Source of the DNA: Flammula alnicola
Taxonomy: Eukaryota; Basidiomycota; Agaricomycetes; Agaricales; Strophariaceae
DNA: 64,000 bases
Assembly (NCBI GenBank): GCA_015499995.1
Contig: JADNRV010000093.1
Coordinates: 62,001 to 126,000, forward strand
Direction: 5' to 3'
In this document: piece after piece, positions 1 through 11,999 of the stretch
Position numbering within the stretch: position 1 is the first letter of the stretch
How the letters are laid out: every line of letters begins with the position of its first letter
Notes under the pieces: generated by a model
Told to the model about the DNA's origin: nothing
What the model saw: only the letters and a program-made list of their open reading frames with translations
Databases searched by the model: none
Program-made: the position numbers and the translations under genes

Positions 1-2562
1 TGTAAATGTGTTGGGAGAACTGTTTAGGAGTATCGAGCAAATTCGGAAGCAGAAATTTGCGCACGAATTCCAATTCTCTCGTCTGGTAAATAGCTTGATC
101 CGACGGAGAAAGGTGCTTTTGCATGAGTCGACGCCCTTCGCGCCACGCTTCTCCGTACGGCTTAAACGCCAAGAGTCGTTGGCCTTCCATCCTAATGGAC
201 CTCTGGCATCAACCTACGTATAGTGACCAAAAAAGGAGACGCACAGTTCGCCGGCCATCGTCAGGTGAGGCCTGAGTAAGAATTAGAAAAGATAGCAGAG
301 ACGGAATCCAAAATGCAAACCTGTTTGAGTAAATAGAGGAGCGTCTATCGAGCAGGTCTTGGCGGCCTCGATTGAATTTAGCACAACGATTGACGTGCCG
401 GCTGCATTCAAGTAGAGTATATCCGACCCTACGGTATCACTCAGCAGGGCTGTAAATTTTATCAACCTTTATACCCACCTAATTCTTTTGACCATTGGGC
501 GTAGGTTTTATATGGGAATGTCTTCGGAACGTCGAATAAATTTCCTACGATGGGCAATCCTTTTGGTCCAGGCGGGTAGAGCCTTCCTGAATATCTTCTG
601 CGATATATTAAATAAGTGCACAAGAATATAAGCATCCAGCGGCTATATCTTGGTTGCGGATCGTCATAGTAATTGGGTTATGAGTCGGCAAAAGATGGGA
701 GTCTTTTCAGCTCTTCTTACAACTCTTTATAAGCTTGAACTGATCCGTCGTGGGAATTGAGAAAGCGAACCTAGTAGACGTAAATCCTTCGCCAATACTG
801 TATATCCCTCGTTAGGAAGGGCTGTCGGACCCGGGCATCTAGATTAGCTTATGACATTTATTTATAGGGAATGGGGGTCGAAATCGTCGTTGGAGAACAG
901 GCGGCCGGGATGTTGATGTAACAATCAGGATGCGTTCCTCGTTCCGTTTTTCCAGTACGCGTTTCTTTCTTCCACTGCCCAGTTGACACTCTTTCTCTCT
1001 CCCTAATATCCACCCCAAGGAATCCTTCAACTATTCCTATGCACCCTAGAACCCAAGAGATAAGTAGGCAAAGAGGAAAGCGTGCCGTTTCGGCGCGTGG
1101 GATGGGCCGCGGCCATATAAGCGGAAGCATTTCTCTTCGGCATCTTTAAAACTCCGCTAATGCCGTCCCCGACGCCCGACCTAAGAAGAAACTTCTTGGT
1201 ACCCAGTGGTACCACTGCCACTACCTCAGGAGTGTTCTAGATGCTAGTACAGTCATTTCCTCATACTTGGAATGTCGTCTTTGGCATAAGCATCTTCTCA
1301 TATCCTGCATGTCGCCTGACCATCTCGCCAGTCGGTAAAACTCTGCTTTAGAATCCCTGGATCTCGTCGGAATGGGATCTGTCTAGAGAGCTCAGGATAG
1401 AGGCCAAAATTCACACAACGGCATTCCCCTACATTAGCACCCTTTATTGCCCCTCATCCATAGCGAATACTCAATAATCCGCAGGAAATATAGATTATAG
1501 ATAGGGTAAGTCACATCAGCACGTGCATGTTCATGTCCATATTACTAAGACTTACTATTAGCCAGCGAGCGCGTAGCGGAATCCATCCTTGCCTTTCGCC
1601 ATCGCCTGCGACGCTATCCGCACAGCTTCCCAGCTCGACGCGCATCTTCGGCGAGCATATCCGAGAGCTGGTCTGATTGGCCTGCTCCACCGTCTTACTA
1701 ATTGACCCTCGGAACTCCGAACACTCTTTCCCTACCGCCACTACTTGCGCGCTCTTTACTACCGCCTATCTTTATCTGACATCAATGGTCTCCAATACAC
1801 AAAATTTCGAAGACACCATATTAGCGTCTACTAGACCCGGATCAGTTTCCTTGGCATAGTCAGAGCTTGAAAATGGGAGATTGTATTGAGCCTAGGCGTC
1901 CGCGAACCCTTCACCGCAGGAGATCCCGTTCAGCTCTAGTTGCCAATAATTCCCTCAAGGCTCCAATAACCTTCAGGGTGCGTTATACTTTCGATTTCGA
2001 GGGCGATATATTCTCAATCATTCGCATTTCCTCCCTCCTATGTTGATCTAGTAAACGTTATATACGTTCCCACCCAATAGACGAAAGGTTATCGCAATGA
2101 CTGTGACTCAATGCTCATCGATCCATCCCTGAATCCATGCGGTGCGTTTTCTGATTCTATCGCCAGCCTTGAACCTTTTACACCCTGGGTCGTCAGGTGG
2201 CGCAAGCGACACTACCGCGCGCCTCTGCCCCTAGGAGATATTCTTTGGTTAGCCCCGCCTTTTTATGCCAATTGTTCCATCGTACTACCCTTTTTGCGTC
2301 TTGTGTAGTGGTGAGAAATCGTAAGACTTCCAAATGGAACCCCGTCCTTGGAAATGTTCGAAAGCTCGAATTTCTGCCCCCTTTCGCCTTTACATCTTCC
2401 ACCAACCGACACCAATAACTTGGCATTCAACTCAAACCTCTGTTCATCCTCCTCGACCACCGACTTCTTCTACCCCATATTCCTATCCCATTGTCCAAGA
2501 GCGTGTTCTTGATAACACCAACCATAAACCACGCCTAACCTGCCCCTAGCTCAATCCAAGGG
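1..2562. other. Gene-poor stretch, no confident gene
   Basis: Only short open frames occur here and none carries a motif I recognise. The longest at the very left edge (8-223, +, about 71 codons) is open into the window start and could be the tail of a gene lying outside, but nothing supports this beyond openness. No terminal repeats, tRNA or coding homology were seen. Confidence 0.4.
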
Positions 2563-3240
2563 ATGGCTTCAAATGACAGCTCACGATCGACTTGGGGCTC
2601 TCAGACGACAGTATTAATGTTTTCAGCGACACCCAGACCCCTGCCCTCCCTCGACAATCCTGCAATATCAGAGTATGGCATCCCGCGTTCGTCTACATCA
2701 AATCTCCTCACCCTGTCCTCTTAGGCACCTACTCGCCTGTCGGATCCGGATAAATTGTGGATTATGTCTCAAATTCCTGGCCACTGGTTTATTTAAATCA
2801 TGGGATAGCTTCACAACCGTCTTCCGTATATGCCACGGCATTTCTCGACGCCTTCCCATCCCGAGAGCGGTCAGGCTTAACTATTTTAACATCGTCGTTC
2901 CTGTGGCCAGTCCTGTGGGCGGTGAGTATTGAAAGAATCTTAGAAGGCTCCGCGATAATTTGGCTTACTGCCCAATTCAGATGTGGGTATGGGGATCGCA
3001 TGCAAAGCCGAGCACCTGTCACTCAGAGCACGTTCCGTCTGCATCGTGTTCTTGTGCATGATTGTGACGTGCGGGATCTTGGTGATGGGTTTCTGCTCCT
3101 TGGGCATAACACGAGTCTCGCATGTCTTTGTCCAGGTCGTCCTATAATATCCGCTCGTCAAGCAACTCCACTAAACACTACATCTTGGATGGCAAGCTTG
3201 GTCTTGTCTTCAATCGGTGTATGGTTCCGGTGACGGCTGA
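2563..3240 (+). pseudogene. Possible decayed multi-exon membrane protein gene
   Basis: An ATG at 2563 opens about 53 codons of protein-like sequence (MASNDSSRSTWGSQ...), then stops. Further right, a segment near 2811-2920 reads as a plausible exon ending in a hydrophobic FLWPVLWA at a GTGAGT donor. An acceptor near 2979 leads into a hydrophobic run (VCIVFLCMIVTCGILVMGF, about 3034-3110). The pieces lie in different frames with stops between them. I do not recognise the family. It may be a relic of a transmembrane protein gene or chance; confidence is low. Confidence 0.18.
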
Positions 3241-3584
3241 GGACTTCGAGCTCGAAACGCCCTCGGATGGATAGCCAAGGAAGGCCAGATATTCGTCTCG
3301 AAGTTGCCCCGTCAGGTTCGCCATAGGTTGCAGATATCACGATGGGCATGAAAGCACACTCGCAAACGAGGCGATGGCGATCGGTGGAAGATCGAGGAGT
3401 TTGTATTGTTGAACATTGGACCACCGATATCCGAGTTCGCGCATTTTTCTTCCTGCTATCATTGTAACACTTCTTGGAATAGTTCGCTGTTATCACATTA
3501 TTATTCCCTCTCTCTCTCTCGTCCACCGACAAGGTCCTAGTTTGAAGAAGACGAAAAAGAGATATCGTTATAGCAAGTAATATG

Positions 3585-4587
3585 TTACAATGTCGGATCA
3601 ACATAAGTCTGTTTCAACAGTAAATTGAGTGAAGAAAGTTCCTCTGCAGGAGGAGAAGGGCCATGGCTGAATTGGCAACAATTTCGCTTTCTGGGTTTAA
3701 GCGTCAGCCAGTTCAGGATTCGATAGTGACTCCACGTCTGGCGGATTTCTTGTCTTTGAAATTTTTTGTCGAATATAACTTCGCATATGATCGACGTGGA
3801 GGTACCAAGGTATTTTTGTCCATGAGAGTTTGAGGCTTGCGAAACAGGACATCGTATATGAGCTGTGTGAGCACAATCTCTTCCTGAAGAGAAAGTAAGA
3901 AAATGATACATATAAATGAGAGATGTAATGAAAATCGAAGAACATACCTTAGCAACGAAGGAAAAGACCTGTCCGCAACGTTCTTGGAGAATTGCAATAC
4001 ATTTCAGAAGAAACCCTGGCTCCTTCGCGAACGAATTGGACGCTGTTCCCTTTTGAAAGAGCAAAATAATGTGGGAAAGATGCGACCGACTGCTAAAGTT
4101 CCCGAGGAGGAGTAACAAACAAAGCTTGAACTTCTCGTATGTAACATACTGCATCGAAGTCAGCCCGCCGACAATTGCTGTAATGGCAGTGCCGTCCACT
4201 CCCGAAGGGGCGCCTTCTCCGAACATTTTCTAACGACAGGAAATGAGATGTCAGAATGTTCCAAGACAAAGTCTATAGAATAGGACCAACATTCCAAAAA
4301 TCAAAGAACGCAGCGAGCGACAGCTCAGATATTTCAGCCCGAAAATCGGTAGCCAAGAGGAAATCCCATTCAAATAGATCTTCATTCAGTATTCTTATGA
4401 TGCGGAGTGCCATTTCTGCATCAGTCAAGCAGTCCTCCAAGAACGAGATGGTGCGGAGCGCCATCGCTACATCAGTCATCCAGCTCGTCAAGGTGGCTAT
4501 AATGCCAGAAGCGAGCTCCCCGACAGTCAAGTCGCCACAGATGACTTCGTGAACGAGCAACTCGGTCACAACCTTGATATAGTCCAT
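3585..4587 (-). CDS. Orphan helical protein family, paralogue A
   Basis: Three exon pieces align with paralogues B (5845-6815) and C (56346-57362). Exon 1 (from 4587) ends ...AAFFDFWN and is followed by an intron (GTTGGT...TAG). Exon 2 starts KMFGEGAP and carries the family core: GGLTSMQYVTYEKFK, then FAKEPGFLLKCIAILQERCGQ. After a GTATGT...CAG intron, exon 3 begins EEIVLTQLIYDVL. A C-terminal motif like C's (QFSHGPSPPAEELSS) lies at about 3610-3660 but in another frame, so a further intron or a frameshift falls at about 3700-3780. Homology with B (QRYRTF versus QRFNTF) continues upstream of 4587 to about 4630, so the true start is probably further 5'. Mostly alpha-helical; a MIF4G/ARM-like fold is only a guess. 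Function unknown. Confidence 0.5.
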
Positions 4588-4680
4588 AATTTCAAGGAAG
4601 GTTCGATATCGCTGGACGTCGGAGATATGGTCTGAGCGCAGTCAATGAAGGGGAGTTGAATTATGAACCATGAGATGGCT

Positions 4681-4703
4681 CCTTCTTATACGCGACGGCC
4701 CAG
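4681..4703 (-). promoter_or_regulatory. TATA-type promoter of paralogue A
   Basis: On the minus strand the core GGGCCGTCGCGTATAAGA resembles the promoters of paralogues B and C (CGG-CGGTCAA-TATAA). It lies about 95 nt upstream of the ATG at 4587 and about 50 nt upstream of the point where homology to B begins. Confidence 0.35.
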
Positions 4704-5844
4704 ATATTAGAAAATGTATAATATCTCTTATTCGGAACATGCCGCGCCTCGTTTGCGCCTCGTGTCGTCGAGTGGCTACACCACGATTACCGAAAACAAT
4801 GGTTTTCTTTGAGTCCCGACATTATGGCCCATACAGCCCATGCTTCCAAGGGAGTTGAGTAGGATGTGGGAATCCTTTCCTTTGTCGTGTAGTCAAGATA
4901 TGTTCGCAGGACCACTTTTCCCCGGCCAAGAAGGAAACGGAAAAGGAAAATACTCGTATTGACCCGGTGGCATTGAAAACCACTATCTAAGCTCGGAGTC
5001 ACCAGATAGGGGGAACTGGGACAATGAAGTCTGTTGAATATTGAGTATTGACTGTGCACGCAGACGGGTGGAAATCTTGGAGTTATGGAAGATGCAGAGG
5101 GCGGTTCTTTGGAAGGAGGAGTGACGCAAAAGGCGGGAGCACGGCGGGATCCGGCACCTCTACTGGCTGACAAATATCAAGTCCTATCCAACTGATTCAG
5201 AGGCGCTTCACGGACAGTATATCTTGCAACTCAAGGTGAGAACACTACCGCTCTCTTCATGGGTAGTCTCTGCGTATGCATGGATTTTTACACGACGTGT
5301 TGTACTTGACCACGTGGATTACATTAGTCCAGGTGCGCTTCAGCCTGCGGGTAATTCTTTGTAGGGATCGCCGCCTTGATGGAAAATTATGCCCCACCCG
5401 CGAATTAACCTGGGAACGTCCTCACAACGACAATACAGGCCAGTATAGGAAAATATAGACACACGATGGGTCAGGTAGAGTTCATACACATACTCCAAGC
5501 GCGAGGTCGCCATGCAGACCCTTCGTTACTACGTTTAGAAATAAATTCCAAATACATACATTTGCATCTGCTGTCACTAAGCGATATTGAAATAAAATGA
5601 TCGACGATCCGGGGTAAGAACTGAACATTCAGATATGCAATCATGCGATACACATGGCTCCGTAAGTGATCTGCTATGTAGGAGAATCATCGTCATGCTC
5701 AATTTTATAACCCAAGCATATATACAGCATTTCAAAAGTCCAGACGCTTGAGAAACTCGCACATGTGCATAATGACGTACAAGTTACATGTCTTAACTCC
5801 ATCCCAAATTCTCCTGGTCCGACTGGTGGGGTCGTTGATGTCGA
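4704..5844. other. Intergenic, nothing recognised
   Basis: A minus-strand open frame of 128 codons (4787-5173) is proline/serine-rich with no recognisable domain and is probably chance. No repeats or RNA genes were seen. Confidence 0.35.
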
Positions 5845-6815
5845 TTAATCTAGATCAGCATCATAACCCGTGTCGGTGAGGCAGGTGGCTTTCTTGTGCT
5901 TCAAAGTGGTGCCTTCAGCTTTACCAGCTTGCTTTGCTTTCTTGAATGTCTTGGATTTGGGCTTGGAACGATTGGTCCTCGACTGGGACCCGGAGATATC
6001 GTTAGAGAAAAAGTGCGGACTATCGAGGCTGAAGTTCTGTACGAGGAGCTCATATGTGAGGTCTTGCAGACGAATTTCCTCCTGCAGGGAAGAAAGTCGT
6101 GTGAGTACTCTCAGCGGTAACTCGAACCGTTGGCAGGTGGCACTAACCTGGGAGACGGATCCATCAGGCCCAATATTGATGTATTGCCCGCAACGGTTGT
6201 GTAAAGATGTGAGACAGTCCAATAAGAAGGTAGGTTCCGCAATGAAGTCCTTGTAGAGCGTGGTTGGTCGAATGAGAAGGAAAATACAGTCCAAGTGTAG
6301 GGTCGTCCGGAAGTTCTCTGCCAACAGTAAAGTCATGGCCTTGAATCCAGAATAAGAAATATATTCCGTGGCTGTAAGGTGACCGACATAGGCCGAAAGA
6401 GCTCGAGCATCGAAAGAGGCTGTCGGCTTTGTTTCTTGGTCCTGGAATGTTGCCTAAATCAAGGTAACGAGTCAGTTCGCGTTTTTAACAAAAATAGCAA
6501 GCTACTAACACTCCAATGATTCATAAAAGTTTCCCTTGCCTTGTCGGCAACTTGTTGGCGAAAGGAAGCAGAAAGTTCCGTGTTCACATGAGCCAGTGCT
6601 TTATGAACAATCAAGACGAAATCGACCGCAGGTTCAACATTTTTGTAGTGGGCTGTCGCGCCGCTTGTAATTCGAGAAGCAACATCGGCGACAGACTCGT
6701 ACTTGTTGACGATGTGGCGGACAATCATAGTGGCGATTGTCTGGAGATCGCTTGTAGTTTGTACAAACGTATTGAAGCGCTGCAGGGTGAACAGAGTCTC
6801 TAAGCACACAGACAT
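5845..6815 (-). CDS. Orphan helical protein family, paralogue B
   Basis: A clean three-exon gene: 6815-6510, 6453-6148 and 6081-5845, with introns GTTAGT...TAG and GTTAGT...CAG, both in phase 0. The product is about 282 aa. The N-terminal half is helical (TLQRFNTFVQTTSDLQ ... ETFMNHWS). The central core is ATFQDQE...LSAYVGHLTATEYISYSGFKAM, then FIAEPTFLLDCLTSLHNRCGQ. The third exon starts EEIRLQDLTYELL and ends in a lysine-rich tail, without the SPPxEEL motif of A and C. The same intron positions occur in A and C, which proves common descent. The start is chosen because the ATG lies 55 nt after a TATA element shared with C. I do not recognise the family; spacing of helices and the Y-x-G-x-L core recall MIF4G-type repeats, as an inference only. 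Confidence 0.6.
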
Positions 6816-6869
6816 CGTGGCGAGAAGATAGTGGGGGTAGTTCGACTTGAACGGGAAGTTGCAGCCTCG

Positions 6870-6889
6870 ATTTTATACTTGACCGCCCG
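6870..6889 (-). promoter_or_regulatory. TATA-type promoter of paralogue B
   Basis: Minus strand reads CGGGCGGTCAAGTATAAAAT; paralogue C has CGGACGGTCAAATATAAGAT at the equivalent place. The TATA box is about 55 nt before the ATG of B. Confidence 0.5.
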
Positions 6890-8313
6890 GAGACCACAGG
6901 AATATGTGATCTCTCCATTTGAAAACCAATCGCCTCATCCTTTGCTGTATCCACTGTGCCAAAGTGAACAATGGTTTCTGTCTTATCAACCTTCTCCATG
7001 CTCCATAATTTTCGGTTTAGAGACAAATTAGGCGATTTGGTTTCCTTTGTCGACTTTAGCCGGACAGGGTCCAGTGGCCCGGCGCTTAAATTTCCTCAAA
7101 GCATTCCAGCGCCCTGCCTGCCCATGCAGCGGTCATGATATATAGAAGAGATATTTATTACTTGCTACACTGGCTAACGCTCGCTCTGGGAACAATGAAG
7201 TTAGGAGTCGGAATAAAGAAGTAAAATATTATTGCGGATCTCAAACCAACTTGACCTCCAAAGAATATGGCGGTCCATGCGGCGTGCCGCTATTTGATGC
7301 TGTAGATCCCGAGGTTGCTATCATCGCATGGCCCACGGCCCACAACTTATGGCCCGAAACTTCTAAGACCGACAAATGCTCTAACAACCTAATATGGCTG
7401 AGAGTGCCACCGACTTGAGGTCCTAAATTCAACGGTTTGACAATTTCAATTCCATTTCAGTGTGACTCAGGGTCCAGGGATGCATGTGCATGTCAGGGTA
7501 TGATATCAGGTTCTCTCTGACCAAGCAAGTGCGGGCCACTAGAAATCTCAACAAGACCACAGTGAGATCCCAGACGTAGGCGCATAGAAGTTCATGGTGA
7601 TTGGATTCAAGGACGCTGTCAGTTCCCTGTCTTGACTGTCGAAGATCGACAGGCTAAGGGTAAGTAATTGATACACGAATATTGCAGAAAGGTGGCCCCC
7701 TTGGCGGGCTTTCTCTCGTAATGATTTGGGCTAAAGGTCCATTTTATACTCGACACCCCAGAGATCCAGAAAATATGTCTGTACTTCCCTTTTATTTGTG
7801 ATATGAACGGTTATTTAAAATATATTTACGGACAATCTGTAGCTACTGATGGTTACATTTGTGTGCCATTCAGTTGACCGCACCGATTGAAAGGCCACAA
7901 TTAAACCCTCCTAGAATGTTACATTTTTGTTCAAGCCTGGAATCCCAAAAATTTAGTGCGATAAGCCAGACCGTAAAATCGAAAGCCATCGAGGTTTAAG
8001 GACATACAGTGCGCAGCCATCTATCGCACTCTCCGGCTCAGATCTGCGGACGCAGTTACATGTAGAGGAAATTGAGCTACGACCTAGGGGTCCACAATAC
8101 TCACCATAGCTTGCTAAATGGTTCAGAATGGCTAATAACTTGTACGAAAGGCAAAGTGGACATTGTCAAGTCCATGGCTATTCTGAACATAGAGTCATAG
8201 GCTGTTGGAATATGGTATAATGAAGATACGATGAGACGAGAGAATTGCATAGGGCAACGCGAAGAGCATAGACAACTTCAGACCAATCTGAACAGGTTAT
8301 TCGATAGCCAGCA
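6890..8313. other. Intergenic; possible relic promoter copy at 7741-7759
   Basis: No supported gene. On the minus strand 7759-7741 reads GGGGTGTCGAGTATAAAAT, close to the TATA region of paralogue B, with no family ORF following it. It may be what remains of a further paralogue's 5' end. The rest shows nothing recognisable. Confidence 0.25.
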
Positions 8314-10554
8314 TTATTGCTTCATTCTGCGAACTTCCCACCGGACCTTACTCTCCCTCTCTTTCCCAGCTTCATCTGCGTGCTCCTTCAGAAGCACGAT
8401 AACCTTCGGGCTACCTTCTTCCCAGTGGTCTACTCTGCGCAGCTTAGGGCACTTCCATGCCAAAACACCGGCAATCTCGTCGTTCTTGCGCATGCGACTA
8501 CGCTCCATCATCGACATATGTGATTGGTTTTTGCTGAACGACGCGATATTCGTCATCGGGCTGGAATCACGGGCCCCCGCGCCACCCGAGTGACCATTCG
8601 GCGCCCCGGACCAGCTGGAGGCCGCAGAGTTGGAGGAGACAACGATTGAGCCACCCATGGGAGCAGACGATACTTCGTAGAAAAATTTCACACCGTGCAT
8701 GGTGACCAGCTCCGGAAGCGTAGCGAGAAGTTCGGTCCATTCGATAATGTTAGTGGCTGGGCCGACTACGCCCTTCTCTGCTCCAGCATTGCGATGTGCT
8801 GCTGCACCCATTCTCCGGCCGACGTCTAGATGTTGAACATTAGGAACGCAACTCGTGAGTTTCTTGACGTCCTCCATGTCATGCCATCCTACGAGTTCGA
8901 TTCTGCGAATGCAATTTGCGTACTGCTTAAGATTCGATAGGAAAGTCGCGTCAGATACGAAACGCGGAGGCGTGTTTTGAGTGGCTGAGGCACTGGCTCC
9001 ATTTCCGGAAAGCTTGAAGCCCTTGACCGATTCTAACGGGCGACGAGCATCGGAAGGGCATTCCAGAATGGCATTTATGATATCCTTGGACGCCTTGATT
9101 TCACGTAGGCGGGGTAATGCACCATCGGCTAGGTATAGATGACCCGAAGCAGTGGGGGCATGGATGCTGACGTCCATGTGAAGAACTTCGAGGGCAGGAT
9201 GAGCGGAAAGAAATGAAGATGGGGACGCGAAGGTACCGCAGCGCAGGTTCGTGAGCGTAAGTGTTGTCAAGTTGGACCAGCGACCATACATGAAGAATTC
9301 ATCAGCCAAGGGACGTGTCCGAGAAGAAGTACCTTGGGCGCTAGGGCTGCCAAGCGATCGCGGCGCAATGTAGGTCACTTCCAGGTTCTAGATTTATTGA
9401 TTGAACTTTGCGACACGAAAGGTTTGATGGCAAGAAGATACCTTGAGATTGACACATTGATGCAACATCGCGGAGATGCGAGCCAACTCGGGGTGCTTAG
9501 CAGAACCATAGCTGTGAGGCGTCGAACGGAACGCGACGCTCTCCATTTTGAGTAGCTAAAGTTCGGGCATCGTTAGATGCCTTGAGAGCGAAGGAAGTAC
9601 AACGATACCCACGGTGGTAGCGGGCATGCGAGCCATCAATCCACGGGCGTCACTCGTCTCGCTTTCTTCCGTTTCACTATCGCTCTCGCTATCCTCTTGC
9701 AGGGTCTTCGGCGAAAACACCAAGTTATCGCAGATGTTGATCGACTTGAGATTTGCAGCTCGCATCATCAACGTCGGCCAAACATGAGCGATGGAGATTG
9801 GAGAATGATTGCAGGACCACTTGAACTCCTTCAAACCCGTCATACGGACAAGGGCAGCAGCGAGGAATCGTTCCTGTTTAGCGTGCATGCTCAACTCGTC
9901 GTCTGTCGATTCCAGGTCCGTGTCTCCTTGCAGTATACCGCGGGGGATCAGCATTCCGCTGGCACTTCCCGAGCAAGATGCACGTTCATCGATGATCTCG
10001 AGTTTACGCACATTCCGGGCGAGCGAACGATGGTGAACGAGGTGATTCCAGACGCTGATTGAAGATATTTTGCAGCGGATGACGCGGTAGTCGAAGTGCC
10101 TGGAAACACGACATCATGGAGCGTTTACATGCCAATCCAATGTTCAAAAGGTCCTTGCGCGAATCGACATGAAACAAGATCGCGTCGATGATCTCTGTCG
10201 GCTGATTGACCAGGCCATAGCAGGGTGCAGAGGGGGCACTGCTGACCGGGTTGGGGGCGAGTGCGCGAACGCCATGGTACACAAACGGATCAAGGACGTT
10301 GATCAGATGGAGAGAAAGTGCGTGTTCTGCTTGCGTAGCTTGTACTGACATCCCCCGATACGTGACGGAAGGGAGGTGAGGAGCTTGACGAGGACGTTGA
10401 GCGCATTGATGGGGTCCGTGCGGGGGTGAGCGCTGGGATTGGTATTGATCTTCTGCGATGAGAGGGTGGTTAGGGTTTTTCGTGGTCGGGTCCGAGAAGT
10501 TGAAAGAGGAGGAGAAACGGTCTTGGACAGAGGAGCCCGCGTAGAGGGGGCCAT
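8314..10554 (-). CDS. F-box protein with LRR-like C-terminal region
   Basis: Multi-exon gene on the minus strand. An N-terminal low-complexity stretch leads to an F-box core (PTEIIDAILFHVDSRKDLLNIGLACKR), then HFDYRVIRCKISSISVWNHL and LARNVRKLEIIDER, typical of agaricomycete F-box proteins. Later exons (introns near 9600-9556 and 9442-9388) encode an acidic linker (EDSESDSETEES) and LRR-like segments such as WSNLTTLTLTNLRC and ALEVLHMDVS. F-box proteins usually act as substrate receptors of SCF ubiquitin ligases. Between CKR and HFDYR the expected HDVVFP is present (about 10095-10112) but in a third frame, so the assembled sequence seems to lack a base on each side of it. The start is uncertain: the ATG at 10554 with a short intron near 10370 fits codon usage better than the ATG at 10591. 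Confidence 0.65.
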
Positions 10555-11144
10555 TCCTGCTCACGGTGAGAGGAAAGAGCCTCGTCGACATTTGTGACTC
10601 GAATTTCGCATCACAGCCTCATCGCCCACATGGTACCAAGATAAGCGGTGAGGTTGTGGGAATTCTTGTGAACCTGGACCCTGGTGATGAGGCGAACGAG
10701 CCGTAGACCAGAGAGCGAACAGTCATAATCACATGATGTGACCGAACGCGATTTAATGTAAGTAGCTAGTAGAAGGGATCCATTAACAAAATTTGGAGAG
10801 ATCTCATCCTGATTATCAGGCGTTTAATTGCAATGAAATAGGAGAAGAATGAGGTCCCAATCGAGGTAGATAAAATTGTTCAGTGGAAATTTGGCGGAAA
10901 TCAAACCGGAGACATTTAAGTACGTACAAAGGGTGCGCAGACTCTGGTGACGAAGCACGGACTAGCCGTGCGGTTCATGAAGTCATCGACATAGGGTTAA
11001 CGGTGGACCTTTTTCTATTCGCGTTTGCGCCTTCGCTCGTTTCTTCGCTCGTGCTTTTGCCGTTCTCGATTGCTTACGTCGAACGGGAGGTTGATATCTG
11101 ATGGTTTTGTGGGTAAACAATAGAACAATATAACATAAAAAAGC
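10555..11144. other. Intergenic, nothing recognised
   Basis: Spacer between the 5' end of the F-box gene and the 3' end of the Alba gene. One 72-codon plus-strand frame (10883-11101) has no recognisable features. Confidence 0.4.
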
Positions 11145-11833
11145 TTACGAAGCGCCCTTCGAAAGTAGTTCAGGGAGTTCGACCGTTGATAGGGTCACGC
11201 GCATGAAAGGGGTTTGAGTTTGTCGCGGGCTAAATGAAGTGAAGTAGGTTGGGACAGTGTGATGGCTAGACCTTACAATCGACGTACTGATTCTTGCCTC
11301 CGAGTGCTTGGAGAATGTCCTGCGATCTCGCCGCCTCTGCACTGTCTTGAATGACTTCTTGCCCGTCTCCGGCCGTGCGGTCGATGACAATTCCCAGTTC
11401 TTCCAGTGTTCCGAGTTCATTATACTGGTGCAGCCCAATCGTCCTACTTGAACGCTTCGTCTCCAAGTTCTTGATGTACTCTCGTTTAATGATCTCCACG
11501 ACAGAAATGAGTCGTGGTACGACGCTTGTGACTATCGAAGCAGTTTGTTGCGCGATTGACTGCTGGTCAGTCAGATGGCATGGGTGGACGTCAGGATCCA
11601 CCAGGGCAGGCAATGTGTGAAGGGTCAAGATTCGACCTCGTTTTCGTCCTAATAATCAGATAGAAATGATTCAGATACGTTTGTTGTCGGGAGAAACACA
11701 AGCAGCACACTTCAAAGAATTTGAGAGATAATGTGATCCAGGATTTCATCTTGCCTTGCTGTGTAATGCGGATATGCTTCTGCTTTGCTTCTGGCGCAAG
11801 GACATCGGGCGAGTTATCATTTTCTTGTTCCAT
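11145..11833 (-). CDS. Alba-domain protein (RNase P/MRP Rpp25-like)
   Basis: Exon 1 starts at the ATG at 11833 and contains the Alba start KHIRITQQGKMKSWITLSLKFFE. The next exon carries HTLPALVDPDV, then VVPRLISVVEIIKREYIKNL, GLHQYNELGTLEELG and ILQALGGKN. A phase-2 intron with a GTACGT donor joins to PRQTQTPFMRVTLSTVELPELLSKGAS and a stop at 11145. This order matches fungal Alba-like proteins related to the Rpp25/Pop6 subunits of RNase P/MRP, which bind RNA in the nucleus. The joint between exons 1 and 2 does not work in frame with the obvious donor (GTGTGC) and acceptor (TTATTAG), so a one-base discrepancy or unusual junction is present near 11640. It shares a 166-bp divergent promoter region with the Mis12 gene. 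Confidence 0.7.
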
Positions 11834-11999
11834 TGTTGATGAAGGGGGCAAAACGATGAACAAAGACTGGCTTGTGGCGTCGAGCCCCGTCGTTGAAGAA
11901 TATATGGGTTGTTTGTATGTATTATCTCTAGAGTTTATTGGCCCCCGTAACCGTTGAAATTCTTCCTCTCCATCACGACCGACGACGGCCAAGATACCA

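Noticed and set aside
2757..3233. 158-codon plus-strand ORF
   Set aside because: It crosses what look like splice junctions, and the protein-like parts lie in other frames; it is not supported as a single coding exon.
3500..3530. TCTCTCTC microsatellite as a functional element
   Set aside because: It is a short simple repeat with nothing else to support a function.
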